Below, piece after piece: positions 20,618-29,507 of a DNA stretch of 64,000 bases (positions are counted from its first letter, which is position 1; every line of letters starts with the position of its first letter). Made by a program: the position numbers and the translations under genes. The notes beneath the pieces are model-generated. The model searched no databases and was not told the DNA's origin. It worked only from the letters and a program-made list of their open reading frames with translations. Source of the stretch: Kushneria marisflavi (GTDB taxonomy: Bacteria > Pseudomonadota > Gammaproteobacteria > Pseudomonadales > Halomonadaceae); assembly GCF_002157205.1 (NCBI RefSeq), contig NZ_CP021358.1, positions 3,348,001 through 3,412,000 on the forward strand, read 5' to 3'.

Positions 20618-21970
20618 TCAGTACATGGCAGTGGCCAGTCCCAGAAAGGCCACAAAGCCCACAACATCGGTAATGGTGGTTAGAAGAACACCACCAGATA
20701 GCGCGGGGTCAATTGAAAGTTTTTTCAGGATGACCGGAATCAGGGTGCCTGCCAGTGCTGCCACCAGCAGGTTAATGACCATGGCCATGGCAATGATGGC
20801 GCCCAGCGTCATGTCATGAAAGCGCGCCACGGCCATGACGGCCACGATGACTGCCCAGAGCACACCGTTGATCGAGCCGGAGAGGAGTTCGCGCACTACC
20901 AGCCAGCGTACGTTGGCGCCTGAGACGTGTCCCAGCGCGAGGCCTCGGATCAGTACGGTCAGGGTCTGCGAACCGGCGATACCCCCCATGCTGGAAACGA
21001 TGGGCATCAACACGGCCAGCGCGGCAATCTGCTGGATGGTGTCTTCGAAAAAGCCGATGGCAATCGAGACAATGGTGGCGGCGATCAGGTTGATGCCCAG
21101 CCAGACGGCACGTCGGCGGCTGGTGCGCAGCACCGGCGCAAAGGTGTCTTCTTCTTCCTCGAGACCGGCCATGCTCATCATGGTGCGCGCCGAGTTTTCA
21201 CGAATGACATCGACCACGTCATCAATGGTGATGCGCCCCAACAGACGATTGTCGGCACTGATGACCGGCGCCGAGATCAAATCCCTGCGTTCAAAGATGC
21301 TGGCCACTTCATCTTCATGCATCAACGCCGTGAGGGTGACAACGTCGGTGTCCATGATTTCACGCACGCTGATGCCGGGTGCGCTGACCAGAATCCGATT
21401 GATGGGCAGTACGCCGATCAGCTCATTGTGTCGCGTCACGACCAGCAGGTTATCGGTGGATTCAGGCAGGCGCCGGTGTCGACGCAGATAGCGCAAAACC
21501 ACATCGAGCGTGACCTCCGGGCGGATCGTGATGGTGTTGGTATCCATCAGTCCCCCGGCCGTGTCCTCGGGGTAGGACAATACCATCTCGATGCTCGCCC
21601 GACGGCTGGGCGTCATCATCGACAGTATGTTTTCGAGCGTGGCGTGGGGCAGACGCTGCAGCAGATCCGCTGCATCATCATTGTCGAGCTGCTGGGTCGC
21701 TACCAACAGCTGAGAGGCATCCATCCGGTTTAGAAACTCGGTCTGGATGTCATCGTTGAGATACTGAAGAATCTCGCCCTTGGCGGGGTTGTCGACCTGC
21801 TCCCAGAGGATGTCACGCTCACGCGGCGGGATGGATTCCAGCAGCTGGGCAACATCGGCAGGTGGAAGACCACGTCGAAGCAGGCGACGAACCTGATCCA
21901 TTTCCCGCTGTGCCAGGGCGTTTTCGAGTCGCTCCAGACGAGGCTGACGTCCTTTCTGATCATTGCTCAT
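20618..21970 (-). CDS. mgtE: Magnesium transporter MgtE
   Basis: Mg2+-gated magnesium channel of the inner membrane. 450 residues in the family order: helical N domain (about 1-130, with QLDNDDAADLLQRLP), a pair of CBS domains (about 135-255, with MDTNTITIRP and IMDTDVVTLTALMHEDEVASIF), the plug helix, then five membrane helices (about 285-450), including GIAGSQTLTVLIRGLALG and the C-terminal TTITDVVGFVAFLGLA. Same strand as npr, 102 nt downstream of it. The palindrome CGAACAATGTTCG lies 54 nt upstream of the start, so it may have its own regulated promoter. Confidence 0.96.
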   Translation of the reverse strand: MSNDQKGRQPRLERLENALAQREMDQVRRLLRRGLPPADVAQLLESIPPRERDILWEQVDNPAKGEILQYLNDDIQTEFLNRMDASQLLVATQQLDNDDAADLLQRLPHATLENILSMMTPSRRASIEMVLSYPEDTAGGLMDTNTITIRPEVTLDVVLRYLRRHRRLPESTDNLLVVTRHNELIGVLPINRILVSAPGISVREIMDTDVVTLTALMHEDEVASIFERRDLISAPVISADNRLLGRITIDDVVDVIRENSARTMMSMAGLEEEEDTFAPVLRTSRRRAVWLGINLIAATIVSIAIGFFEDTIQQIAALAVLMPIVSSMGGIAGSQTLTVLIRGLALGHVSGANVRWLVVRELLSGSINGVLWAVIVAVMAVARFHDMTLGAIIAMAMVINLLVAALAGTLIPVILKKLSIDPALSGGVLLTTITDVVGFVAFLGLATAMY

Positions 21971-22023
21971 TGTTGTGACATCCCTGTGTCAGCCCATTCA
22001 GGAGCCGTATTCTAGCAGAGTGT

Positions 22024-22036
22024 CGAACAATGTTCG
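22024..22036. promoter_or_regulatory. 13-bp palindrome upstream of mgtE
   Basis: CGAACAATGTTCG, symmetrical about its central A, in the 102-bp npr-mgtE gap. The same palindrome with a different centre (CGAACACTGTTCG) is found upstream of lpxC at 63413-63425. Probable binding site of an unknown dimeric regulator. Confidence 0.4.
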
Positions 22037-22072
22037 TGAATGCCCGGCGACCGTCAATCTTCGGATCAGGAT

Positions 22073-22342
22073 CTATTGATCCTCGTCGAATCGCGCCTCG
22101 AAAAGCGCCACGATGGCCGTTAGTGCCTCTTCGGCATCGTCACCTTCCACATGAACATGGACCACGCTGGTACAGGGAGCAGCCAGCATCAAAAGCGACA
22201 TGATGTTCGCGGCATCGGCACTTCTTTCACCATGATAAATTGTCACGCGAGACGAAAAGGGCTGACAGCATTGTACAAGCCGCGTCGCGGCTCTCGCGTG
22301 AAGGCCGCGACGATTGGTCAGGGTCAGTTCACGCTGAAGCAT
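22073..22342 (-). CDS. ptsO: HPr-family phosphocarrier NPr (PtsO)
   Basis: Phosphocarrier of the nitrogen PTS, passing phosphate from EI-Ntr (PtsP) to EIIA-Ntr (PtsN). 89 residues with active-site His15 in RRGLHARAATRLV and the regulatory-region Ser in NIMSLLMLAA. ATG 22342 has GAGG about 6 nt upstream; a GTG one codon earlier is possible. The 5' end overlaps the 3' end of rapZ by 14 nt. Together with ptsN, rapZ, hpf and rpoN it reproduces the conserved sigma-54/PTS-Ntr cluster. It signals nitrogen and carbon status rather than transporting sugar. Confidence 0.95.
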   Translation of the reverse strand: MLQRELTLTNRRGLHARAATRLVQCCQPFSSRVTIYHGERSADAANIMSLLMLAAPCTSVVHVHVEGDDAEEALTAIVALFEARFDEDQ

Positions 22343-23231
22343 CACCCGCCTCGCTGACAGCGCGCTGGATGGTCAGTTCCCGATGTCGGATCCGTACGGC
22401 CGGGAACTGACCGGCAAAATGCTCGCCGAGCTGCTCGGCCAGATACACCGAACGATGCTGGCCACCGGTACAGCCGATGGCCACGGTCAGATAGCTGCGA
22501 TGGCTGGCCAGGTAGGAAGGCAACCAGCGCTCCAGCCACTGGCAGATGTCGCCAAACATCGCCTTGACCTCGTCATGGGCTTCAAGAAAGGCAATGACGT
22601 CACTGTCCTGGCCGGTCTGGGTGCGATAGCGTGGGTCCCAGTAAGGATTGGGCAGGCAGCGCACGTCAAACACCATATCGGCATCCAGTGGCACGCCGCG
22701 CTTGAAACCAAAGGATTCAAAGGTCAACGTCAGGTCATTGATGTCATGACGTGCTACCTGTTCGGCCACGCGGCGCCTCAGGTCATGAACGGACTGACCG
22801 GACGTGTCGATGATCAGATCTGCGGTATACCGCAGGGGAGAGAGGAACTGATGCTCCGCCTCGATGGCCTCGGCCAGTGTCATCTGGGTTTCGCGCGTCA
22901 GAGGGTGACGACGTCGTGTGGCCGCATAGCGCTCCAGCAGTACACGTGAGTCCGCGGTCAGATAGACCACTCTACAATGAATGCCGCGCGTGGAAAGTGC
23001 CTCCAGATGCTCCGGAAAGCGCTCCAGCTCACTGGGAAGGTTACGGGCATCAATGCTGACCGCGACACGGTTTCGGTGCGGGCTACCGGCTTCGAGCTCA
23101 TCGATCAGGGCAGACAGAAGCATCGCGGGAAGATTGTCGATGGCATAAAACCCTTGATCTTCCAGTGCCTGTAGCGCGATGGACTTGCCGGAACCGGAGC
23201 GTCCACTGACGATAACAAGTTCCATGGCCAT
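22329..23231 (-). CDS. rapZ: RNase adapter protein RapZ
   Basis: ATP-binding adaptor of 300 residues that in E. coli binds GlcN6P and directs GlmZ sRNA to RNase E, controlling GlmS and thereby amino-sugar supply for the cell wall. Walker A VSGRSGSGKS (about 8-17), the DNLPAMLL segment and the C-terminal domain signature AIGCTGGQHRSVYLAEQL (about 253-270) are all present. The start is 23231 or the ATG two codons later. It lies 5 nt downstream of ptsN and overlaps ptsO. Whether GlmZ/GlmY sRNAs exist here cannot be seen. Confidence 0.96.
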   Translation of the reverse strand: MAMELVIVSGRSGSGKSIALQALEDQGFYAIDNLPAMLLSALIDELEAGSPHRNRVAVSIDARNLPSELERFPEHLEALSTRGIHCRVVYLTADSRVLLERYAATRRRHPLTRETQMTLAEAIEAEHQFLSPLRYTADLIIDTSGQSVHDLRRRVAEQVARHDINDLTLTFESFGFKRGVPLDADMVFDVRCLPNPYWDPRYRTQTGQDSDVIAFLEAHDEVKAMFGDICQWLERWLPSYLASHRSYLTVAIGCTGGQHRSVYLAEQLGEHFAGQFPAVRIRHRELTIQRAVSEAGDASA

Positions 23232-23236
23232 GCTGC

Positions 23237-23710
23237 TTATACTCTCGTTGAAAGTTGACTGATGGCCTGCATCAAAATGTCATGAAGTTCCTGCTCATCA
23301 TGGGCATTGCGCAGGGCGTGCCGGGTTTCGGCAGCGTTCATGACTTCAGCAATCTGCGCCAGCAGGGAGAGATGCGTGTCTTCGGCAGCTTCAGGGACCA
23401 GCAGCACAAAAAGCAGATCGACGGGTTCGCCATCGATGGCATCAAAATCCACGGCCTGCTGAAGGCGCATGAATCCAGCCAGTGGCTGGCGGCAGTGTGA
23501 ATTGCGAGCATGGGGAATGGCCACGCCATTCCCCACACCGGTACTCCCCAGACGTTCCCTGCTGATCAGTCGGGAAAAGACTTCCTGGCTATCGAGACTG
23601 GGAATGTTTTGTGAGATGAACCCGCTGAAATATTCCAGCACGCGCTTCTTGCTGCCCCCTTCCACATCAAACAGGATTCGGTCGGAGGGGAGTATCTGGT
23701 CAAGTGTCAT
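23237..23710 (-). CDS. ptsN: PTS IIA-like nitrogen regulatory protein PtsN
   Basis: EIIA-Ntr, the terminal phospho-acceptor of the nitrogen PTS, regulating potassium transport, sigma-54-linked genes and stress responses. 157 residues with phosphorylated His67 in GNGVAIPHARN. It starts 3 nt after the hpf stop and ends 5 nt before rapZ, so the three genes are tightly packed. Length and motifs are standard. Confidence 0.96.
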   Translation of the reverse strand: MTLDQILPSDRILFDVEGGSKKRVLEYFSGFISQNIPSLDSQEVFSRLISRERLGSTGVGNGVAIPHARNSHCRQPLAGFMRLQQAVDFDAIDGEPVDLLFVLLVPEAAEDTHLSLLAQIAEVMNAAETRHALRNAHDEQELHDILMQAISQLSTRV

Positions 23711-23713
23711 GGG

Positions 23714-24025
23714 TTACAGGTATTTGCCGTTGCCCTGGGAGCGGGCCTGTGTTTTCTCCTTGTGCTTGAGCAGCTGACGATCAAGCTTCTCGGTCAAGGC
23801 ATCGATGGCAACATAAAGGTCTTCCTGCTCGGCCTGAGCATGAAGTTCGGCACCTGCGGCATGTAGCGTGGCCGCGGCCTGCTGGCGCTCCTTTTCAATA
23901 GACAGTGTCACCTGAACATTGGTGATGTTGTCATAGTGACGTTCCAGCTTGGCAAGCTTCTGATTGACGTGCTCGCGCAGTGCATCGGTCAATTCGACGT
24001 GGTGCCCGGTAATGTTTACCTGCAT
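23714..24025 (-). CDS. hpf: Ribosome hibernation promoting factor HPF (short form)
   Basis: Binds the 30S decoding region and promotes 100S ribosome dimers in stationary phase. 103 residues from ATG 24025, with AGGGAG about 8 nt upstream; an in-frame extension upstream is not family-like. It has the beta-alpha fold of the S30AE family (MQVNITGHHVELTDALREHV; DLYVAIDALTEKLDRQLLKH). It is the short gammaproteobacterial form without the C-terminal dimerisation domain of long HPF. It lies 143 nt downstream of rpoN, as in E. coli. Confidence 0.94.
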   Translation of the reverse strand: MQVNITGHHVELTDALREHVNQKLAKLERHYDNITNVQVTLSIEKERQQAAATLHAAGAELHAQAEQEDLYVAIDALTEKLDRQLLKHKEKTQARSQGNGKYL

Positions 24026-24168
24026 GGCATGCTCCCTGAATCGAAACGGATAACCGGTTGTCCATGTGGACTGCCGGACCTGCAAGCCTGTTCCGGCTAC
24101 TCTCAGATTGTAACGCTTTTCCCGTCAGCGCAAACCCTGAATGATGTTGTTCTCTTTTTTGACCTCCT

Positions 24169-25584
24169 TCAGGCCAGACGCTTGCGCTCGCTGGAAGCGG
24201 GAATGCCCATGGCCTCGCGGTATTTTGCGACGGTGCGCCGGGCGACCATGATGCCGTTGTCAGCCAGAAGTTGTACCAGTCGAGCATCAGACAGCGGGCG
24301 TCTTGGGGTCTCGTCTTCTATGAACTTGCGTATCCGGGCGCGAATGGCCGTGCTGGCATGGGCATCACCTTCCTGGCCCACATGGCTTGAGAAGAAATAC
24401 TTGAGCTCCATGATGCCACGCGGCGTATGAATGTATTTGCGCGTGGTCACTCTGGAAATGGTGGATTCGTGCATCTCCACGGCCTGGGCGATATCGGCAA
24501 GAATCATGGGTTTGAGGGCTTCATCGCCGTGTTCAATGAAGCCGGCCTGACGTGTCATGATTTCCTGCCCTACCCGCAGCAGAGTGTCATTGCGACTCGA
24601 GAGACTCTTGAGCAGCCAGCGTGCATCCTGAAGATGCTGTTTGAGAAAGGTATTGTCGTCACTCTTGTCGGCGCGACGTACAAGGGCGGCATAGTCGGGC
24701 TGAATGCGAAGACGTGGCAGGGATTCCTGATTGAGCTCAACCTGCCAGCCATGGCGGGCGTGATAACGCAACACCAGATCGGGAATGACGAGATGTTGGT
24801 CCACGGCCTCAAATTCGCGACCCGGTCGTGGGTTGAGCGACCGGATGGTGTGAATCACGTCATCGAGCGCTTCATCATCAAGACTCAGGCGGCGCTTTAG
24901 CAGGCGGCGATCATTTTGTCCCAGTGGTTCAAGGAACTGACGAACCATGCGCCGGGTCTGGGCAAGCCAGGGCGTGTCATCCGGCAATAGATCAAGCTGT
25001 AGCAGCAGGCATTCGCGCAGATCGCGTGCAAAAACGCCAGTGGGTTCACACCGCTGGAGCTGCGAAAGCATGTGCTCCATTTCAGACTGTTTGAGATCCC
25101 CGAGGCCTTGCTGCCGAAGCCCCTCGCCAAGGTCTTCCAGACCCGTGCCGAGGTAGCCGCTGGGTTCGAGAGCGTCCAGCAGGGTATCGGTGATCAGCTG
25201 TTCGCGTGGGGTCATGTCCATCAACAGAATCTGCTCGCGAAGATGCGAGGTCAGGTCGACGGCTACGGCGTTGTGCTCGATATTCCAGCTGTCATCGGCG
25301 ACGTTGGAGGAAGCGCTGCCGTTGGTATAGACATCGTCCCAGCGAGCATCCAGTGGCAATTCTTCCGGGATATCACTGGACCATTCCTCCTGAGATAACG
25401 GGGTCTCCGGTACCTCAAGCGTCTGCTCCTCCTCGATATCCAGTAAAGGATTGCTTTCCAGCGCCATCTGGAGTTCCTGCTGCAGATCCAGCGTAGACAG
25501 CTGCAGCAGATGGATGGCCTGTTGCAGCTGGGGCGTCATGGTGAGATGAGTGCCCGTGCGCAACTGTAAGGCGGGTTTCATCAT
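24169..25584 (-). CDS. rpoN: RNA polymerase sigma-54 factor RpoN
   Basis: Alternative sigma factor for -24/-12 promoters, working with AAA+ activators in nitrogen, flagellar and other regulation. 471 residues. The Gln/Leu-rich N-terminal activator region (MTPQLQQAIHLLQLS, about 16-30), an acidic linker (residues about 50-100), the core-binding domain and the C-terminal RpoN box ARRTVAKYRE (near 453-462) are all intact. Start uncertain by one codon (tandem ATGs). It lies 119 nt downstream of lptB and precedes hpf. Confidence 0.97.
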   Translation of the reverse strand: MMKPALQLRTGTHLTMTPQLQQAIHLLQLSTLDLQQELQMALESNPLLDIEEEQTLEVPETPLSQEEWSSDIPEELPLDARWDDVYTNGSASSNVADDSWNIEHNAVAVDLTSHLREQILLMDMTPREQLITDTLLDALEPSGYLGTGLEDLGEGLRQQGLGDLKQSEMEHMLSQLQRCEPTGVFARDLRECLLLQLDLLPDDTPWLAQTRRMVRQFLEPLGQNDRRLLKRRLSLDDEALDDVIHTIRSLNPRPGREFEAVDQHLVIPDLVLRYHARHGWQVELNQESLPRLRIQPDYAALVRRADKSDDNTFLKQHLQDARWLLKSLSSRNDTLLRVGQEIMTRQAGFIEHGDEALKPMILADIAQAVEMHESTISRVTTRKYIHTPRGIMELKYFFSSHVGQEGDAHASTAIRARIRKFIEDETPRRPLSDARLVQLLADNGIMVARRTVAKYREAMGIPASSERKRLA

Positions 25585-25703
25585 GTTCGTAAAGCCCGGT
25601 CGCCAACGTGTAATATCACGCTATCCAGTCCGCGGCGCCCTTGCAAGTGCTGAAGGCGCTAAAGACTGCAATTATCATGCCATCAGTTAATAACCCCAGA
25701 GGG

Positions 25704-26429
25704 TTAAAGGCGAAATTCGTGGCCCAGATAGACATCGCGTACATGCTGGTTATTCAGCACGGCGTTGGCGTCGCCTTCAGCAATGATCAGGCCACTGCCG
25801 ACGATATAGGCGTTGTCACAGATATCCAGCGTTTCACGCACGTTGTGATCGGTGATCAGAACGCCAATGCCACGGGTACGAAGCTGGCGGATAATGCCCT
25901 TGATTTCGCCGACCGAGATAGGGTCAACGCCGGCAAAGGGCTCATCAAGCAAAATGAAGGCCGGTTCGATGGCCAGTGCGCGGGCAATCTCCACACGCCG
26001 GCGCTCGCCGCCGGACAGGCTCATGCCCATGTTGTCGCGAATATGGCTGATGCTGAATTCTTCGAGCAGTTGATTGAGCCGTTCCTGGCGTTGCTGGCGA
26101 TCCAGATCCTTGCGTGTTTCAAGTATGGCCATGATGTTGTCGGCCACTGACAGCTTGCGAAAGATCGAGGCTTCCTGAGGCAGGTAGCTGATGCCGGCGT
26201 GGGCACGCTTGTGCATCGGCTGGCGGCTCAGGTCAAGATCATCGATGGCAACATGGCCGGCGTCGGCCTGGATCAGTCCGACGATCATGTAAAACGAGGT
26301 GGTCTTGCCGGCCCCATTGGGGCCCAGAAGCCCCACGATCTCTCCCTGTCGAATCGACAGGCTGATGTCCTGAACGACACGGCGCCCCTTGAAGCTTTTG
26401 GCCAGATGGGCTGCGTGAAGGGTTTTCAT
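25704..26429 (-). CDS. lptB: LPS export ABC transporter ATPase LptB
   Basis: Cytoplasmic ATPase of LptB2FG, powering LPS extraction and transport along the Lpt bridge. 241 residues with Walker A GPNGAGKT (near 36-43), signature motif [15 protein letters not shown] (near 138-152), Walker [14 protein letters not shown] (near 158-170) and H-loop ITDHNVRE. The LptB-specific [15 protein letters not shown] stretch excludes most other ABC ATPases. Its ATG overlaps the lptA stop by 4 nt. LptF/G are not in the window. Confidence 0.97.
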   Translation of the reverse strand: MKTLHAAHLAKSFKGRRVVQDISLSIRQGEIVGLLGPNGAGKTTSFYMIVGLIQADAGHVAIDDLDLSRQPMHKRAHAGISYLPQEASIFRKLSVADNIMAILETRKDLDRQQRQERLNQLLEEFSISHIRDNMGMSLSGGERRRVEIARALAIEPAFILLDEPFAGVDPISVGEIKGIIRQLRTRGIGVLITDHNVRETLDICDNAYIVGSGLIIAEGDANAVLNNQHVRDVYLGHEFRL

Positions 26430-26980
26430 TGGCTGCTGCCCTGTTGCTCTTCGGGAGTCAATTGCATGCGAACACGCCCGCCCGAGCTGCTTTCAGAGCT
26501 GCTGCTCTTCGCGCTCTGGCTGCCACGCGCGTTGACCTGGCGTGAGTCGAGGAAATATTCCACGTAGCCGCCGTTGAAGGTGTCACCGTTTTGATGCAGT
26601 TCAGCGTTGCCGATCAGCTCAACGCGTCGCTCTCCGGCGTGATAGATGATGGTATTGCCCCATCCCTTTGCCAGCGGATCATTAGGTGCCGGCTGCTGCT
26701 CGATATAGGCGCGTCCACCATCACCGCCCCTTGCGGTCAGGCTCGAAAGGCCACCGCTCTGGGCGCGCTTGAGCTCGACGCGAGTGGAGCGCAGCTTCAT
26801 GGTGCCCTGATCGACTTCGACGGCCCCGGTATAGACGGCTGTGCCGGCGCGGTTATCGATGTTGAGGGCGTCGGCGCCAATGTTGATGGGTTTCTGGCGA
26901 TCGCTTTCCAGAGCCATGGCCTGCTGGCCGAGCATTGCCAGCAGCAGGGCAGAGGTACACAGCAGCAGAGGGCGCGTCAT
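26426..26980 (-). CDS. lptA: LPS transport periplasmic protein LptA
   Basis: Forms the periplasmic beta-jellyroll bridge that carries LPS from LptC to LptD. 184 residues with a cleavable signal peptide ([20 protein letters not shown], cleavage after AMA near residue 23), then the OstA/LptA-like core ([40 protein letters not shown]). The C-terminus is Ser-rich and low-complexity. AAGGA lies about 7 nt before the ATG. 41 nt downstream of lptC, 4-nt overlap with lptB. Confidence 0.94.
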   Translation of the reverse strand: MTRPLLLCTSALLLAMLGQQAMALESDRQKPINIGADALNIDNRAGTAVYTGAVEVDQGTMKLRSTRVELKRAQSGGLSSLTARGGDGGRAYIEQQPAPNDPLAKGWGNTIIYHAGERRVELIGNAELHQNGDTFNGGYVEYFLDSRQVNARGSQSAKSSSSESSSGGRVRMQLTPEEQQGSSQ

Positions 26981-27021
26981 GGGAGATCCTTGTCATCATT
27001 CATGTGTAAAAAAGAGAGCGA

Positions 27022-27612
27022 TTACTGACGAATGGGCGGGTGAAAACCCTGTACATTGCCCTCAAGCGTCATGCGATCCTCGCTGACCCAGCCGTTGAAA
27101 CAGTCGCCCCGGGTACGCTGTTCGTTTTGAGTGAACACGGCGCCACTGTCGCTCCAGGCATGCTGGGACGGTATATCATAATGCAGCACGTCCGTTTCAA
27201 GTTGCCAGTTGTCCGCCGGCTGATGCAGCACGGCATTGCCGCTTAGTTCGAACGTGTTGGCATTGGGGCCGAGCGTGGCGTGCTCACCATCCGCTGTCCA
27301 GCGATTGCCATCATCACCCAGCAACGTGAAGTGTGGGGTGACGGCTCGGGTCACATCGTCAGCAGGTGTATGAGACACACGTGGGCTTTCCATGGTCTGT
27401 GAGACGCGGCCCTGGTCGTCGAATCGGGTATAGGTGACGCCTTCGAGATAATAATCAGGGACACCCTGCTCGCTATCCGGCGCTGGCCCGGGAGACATCA
27501 GGGTATTGCGCTGATCGATCAGCGTCAGTACGCCCCCCAGAGCGAGCACCAGCACCAGAATGCCAAGGCGTGCCCGGGTGCGTCCGGAAGGGAGTCTGTC
27601 TCGAAAAGCCAT
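27022..27612 (-). CDS. lptC: LPS export protein LptC
   Basis: Bitopic inner-membrane component joining LptB2FG to LptA. 196 residues: short cytoplasmic N-terminus, a membrane helix (LGILVLVLALGGVLTLI, about 16-32) and a periplasmic jellyroll domain (EGVTYTRFDDQGRVSQTMES; ANTFELSGNAVLHQP). ATG 27612 was preferred over a GTG two codons upstream because AGGA is better spaced for it. Sits in the kdsC-lptC-lptA-lptB order typical of this cluster. Confidence 0.92.
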   Translation of the reverse strand: MAFRDRLPSGRTRARLGILVLVLALGGVLTLIDQRNTLMSPGPAPDSEQGVPDYYLEGVTYTRFDDQGRVSQTMESPRVSHTPADDVTRAVTPHFTLLGDDGNRWTADGEHATLGPNANTFELSGNAVLHQPADNWQLETDVLHYDIPSQHAWSDSGAVFTQNEQRTRGDCFNGWVSEDRMTLEGNVQGFHPPIRQ

Positions 27613-27644
27613 ATGCACGTCCTGTCGGAATAAGCGATGCAGCC

Positions 27645-28199
27645 TCAGAGCCGCTCATGAGCATCAATGATATCCTGCCAGACGCCTCGTGCGTTAAGTA
27701 GCCATTCGCAGAGTTCACGCACTGCGCCATGTCCACCCGGCGTTCGGGTTACCAGATCGGCTCGCTGACGAATATAGTCCGGTGCATCTGAAACCGTTAC
27801 TCCCAGCCCTGCATACAGGATGGCGCCCAGATCAGGCAGGTCATCGCCGCAGTAGCAGACCTCATCAGGCTGGAGTGCCAGTTCCGCCATCAGGGCCTTC
27901 AGAGCGACCTGTTTGTCCTCACGGCCCTGAATGACGTGACGAATGCCCAGCTCCTGCGCGCGCCGGTCGACGGCGGGAGAAATCCTGCCGGTGATCAGGG
28001 CGACCTCGACACCGGCCTGCATGATCAGCTTCAGACCAAGACCGTCACGCACATGAAATACCTTGTCGCCATCCTGTTCCGGCTGTGCCGCGTAGCGCAG
28101 GCGACCATCGGTCAGGACACCATCAACGTCGAGCGCCACTAGACGTATGGGGTGAGCGAGTTTATCTGGTAAGGCACTGATATCGTTGGATGGTGTCAT
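27645..28199 (-). CDS. kdsC: 3-deoxy-D-manno-octulosonate 8-phosphate phosphatase KdsC
   Basis: HAD-superfamily phosphatase releasing Kdo from Kdo-8-phosphate for LPS inner core synthesis. 184 residues. HAD motif I with nucleophile Asp24 and acid Asp26 (ALDVDGVLTDG), motif III Lys in GREDKQVALKAL and motif IV CGDDLPDL are intact; the small C0 size fits KdsC. It follows kdsD by 105 nt containing possible RNA structure. Confidence 0.95.
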   Translation of the reverse strand: MTPSNDISALPDKLAHPIRLVALDVDGVLTDGRLRYAAQPEQDGDKVFHVRDGLGLKLIMQAGVEVALITGRISPAVDRRAQELGIRHVIQGREDKQVALKALMAELALQPDEVCYCGDDLPDLGAILYAGLGVTVSDAPDYIRQRADLVTRTPGGHGAVRELCEWLLNARGVWQDIIDAHERL

Positions 28200-28238
28200 G
28201 GCGTGCAGGGTCAGCTCTCCGGCGTGGCAATCGATGAT

Positions 28239-28302
28239 TTGAACTCGTTTCTGGTAGCTGGTGAAGCCAGGGGGTACGAGCAGTGAGCGTGGCTGAGTTC
28301 AA
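28239..28302. other. Inverted repeat in the kdsD-kdsC gap
   Basis: TTGAACTC (28239-28246) and GAGTTCAA (28295-28302) are complementary, with a 48-nt interior that contains a smaller CTGG...CCAG pairing. The RNA between kdsD and kdsC could fold into one long imperfect stem. Most other gaps in this operon are short, so the 105-nt spacing is unusual. Confidence 0.3.
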
Positions 28303-28304
28303 GG

Positions 28305-29288
28305 CTAGACGATGCCACTTCTAAGCAGATCATGCATCTTGAGCAACCCGGTCGGCTGGTGCTGGGCATCGACGATGACCAGCGCCGTAATGCGATGATC
28401 TTCCATGACCCTGACGGCTTCTGCTGCAAGGGTCTGTGCCTCGATGGTACGCCCCCCGGGTGTCATGACTTCATGGATCATCAGCTGGCGGACATCACCG
28501 TGGCGATCGATCGTGCGTCGCAGGTCACCATCGGTATAGATGCCCACGAGGCGATCAGTGTCATCGGTCACGCAGGTAAATCCGTGGCCCTTGCGCGTCA
28601 TTTCGATCAGCGCTTCGCCAAGTCGTGCATCCTGTCGGACGACCGGAAGCTCATCGCCGGTATGCATCAAATCTTCCACGCGAAGCAGTAACCGCTTGCC
28701 CAGCGTGCCACCCGGGTGGGACAGGGCAAAATCCTCGGGGCTAAATCGGCGCGCTTCAAGCAAAGCGATCGCCAGCGCATCTCCCAGGGCGAGCGTCGCC
28801 GTCGTGGAGGAGGTCGGGGCAAGGTTCAGCGGGCAGGCTTCCTGGGCGACGCTGACATCCAGATGCACGTCGGCATGACGAGCAAGGCTCGAGGAGACGT
28901 TGCCGGTCATGGCAATCATGGTCGTTCCCATGCGCTTGAACAACGGCAGAAGGGCGGTCAGTTCGGCCGTTTCTCCCGAATTGGATAGCGCCAGAACGAG
29001 ATCATCGCGCACCAGCATGCCCAGATCGCCATGGCTGGCTTCGCCGGCATGCACAAAAAAAGAGGGGGTGCCGGTGCTGGCAAGCGTGGCTGCGATCTTG
29101 CGGCCCACATGCCCTGACTTGCCAACGCCTGTGACCACCACTCGCCCGCGGCACTTGAGGATATGCTGACAGGCGTGGGTGAAGGGGGCATCAAGACGCG
29201 CTGACAGATCTCCCAGAGCGTTTTGCTCAAGCGAGAGAGTACGGCGTGCGCTGGCCAAAAAGTCGTGATCGATATCTGGTGTGGTCAT
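28305..29288 (-). CDS. kdsD: D-arabinose 5-phosphate isomerase KdsD
   Basis: Interconverts ribulose 5-phosphate and arabinose 5-phosphate, the first step of Kdo synthesis. 327 residues: SIS domain (about 40-175, with VVTGVGKSGHVGRKIAATLA and the AEALS/SHGDLGM region) followed by two CBS domains (about 205-327, MHTGDELPVVRQDARLGEAL; VMTPGGRTIEAQTLAAEAV). First gene of the kdsD-kdsC-lpt cluster, divergent from mlaF across 219 bp. The yrbG antiporter gene that accompanies it in E. coli is absent. Confidence 0.96.
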   Translation of the reverse strand: MTTPDIDHDFLASARRTLSLEQNALGDLSARLDAPFTHACQHILKCRGRVVVTGVGKSGHVGRKIAATLASTGTPSFFVHAGEASHGDLGMLVRDDLVLALSNSGETAELTALLPLFKRMGTTMIAMTGNVSSSLARHADVHLDVSVAQEACPLNLAPTSSTTATLALGDALAIALLEARRFSPEDFALSHPGGTLGKRLLLRVEDLMHTGDELPVVRQDARLGEALIEMTRKGHGFTCVTDDTDRLVGIYTDGDLRRTIDRHGDVRQLMIHEVMTPGGRTIEAQTLAAEAVRVMEDHRITALVIVDAQHQPTGLLKMHDLLRSGIV

Positions 29289-29359
29289 GGCCGTGAATTC
29301 TGACGCCGGATGGTTCGGGGCACAAGCGTAACCTGACAGGCCTTATCAAGGGCATCGAT

Positions 29360-29375
29360 GTCAGACCTTTCTGAC
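29360..29375. promoter_or_regulatory. Inverted repeat in the kdsD/mlaF divergent region
   Basis: GTCAGA (29360-29365), CCTT, TCTGAC (29370-29375): perfect 6-bp arms in the 219-bp divergent promoter region between kdsD and mlaF. Candidate operator for either envelope operon; weak evidence. Confidence 0.25.
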
Positions 29376-29507
29376 CTGAAAATGGTGTTAATGGCCGATT
29401 TTTATGCCTTTGTGGCAGTTGCCGATAACTGAGGCTGGTGGGGGCGGGCATAATTCGGATACGATGTTCGCTAACTCCATATCCTTTTGTGTTCATTCAG
29501 GAGTTGT

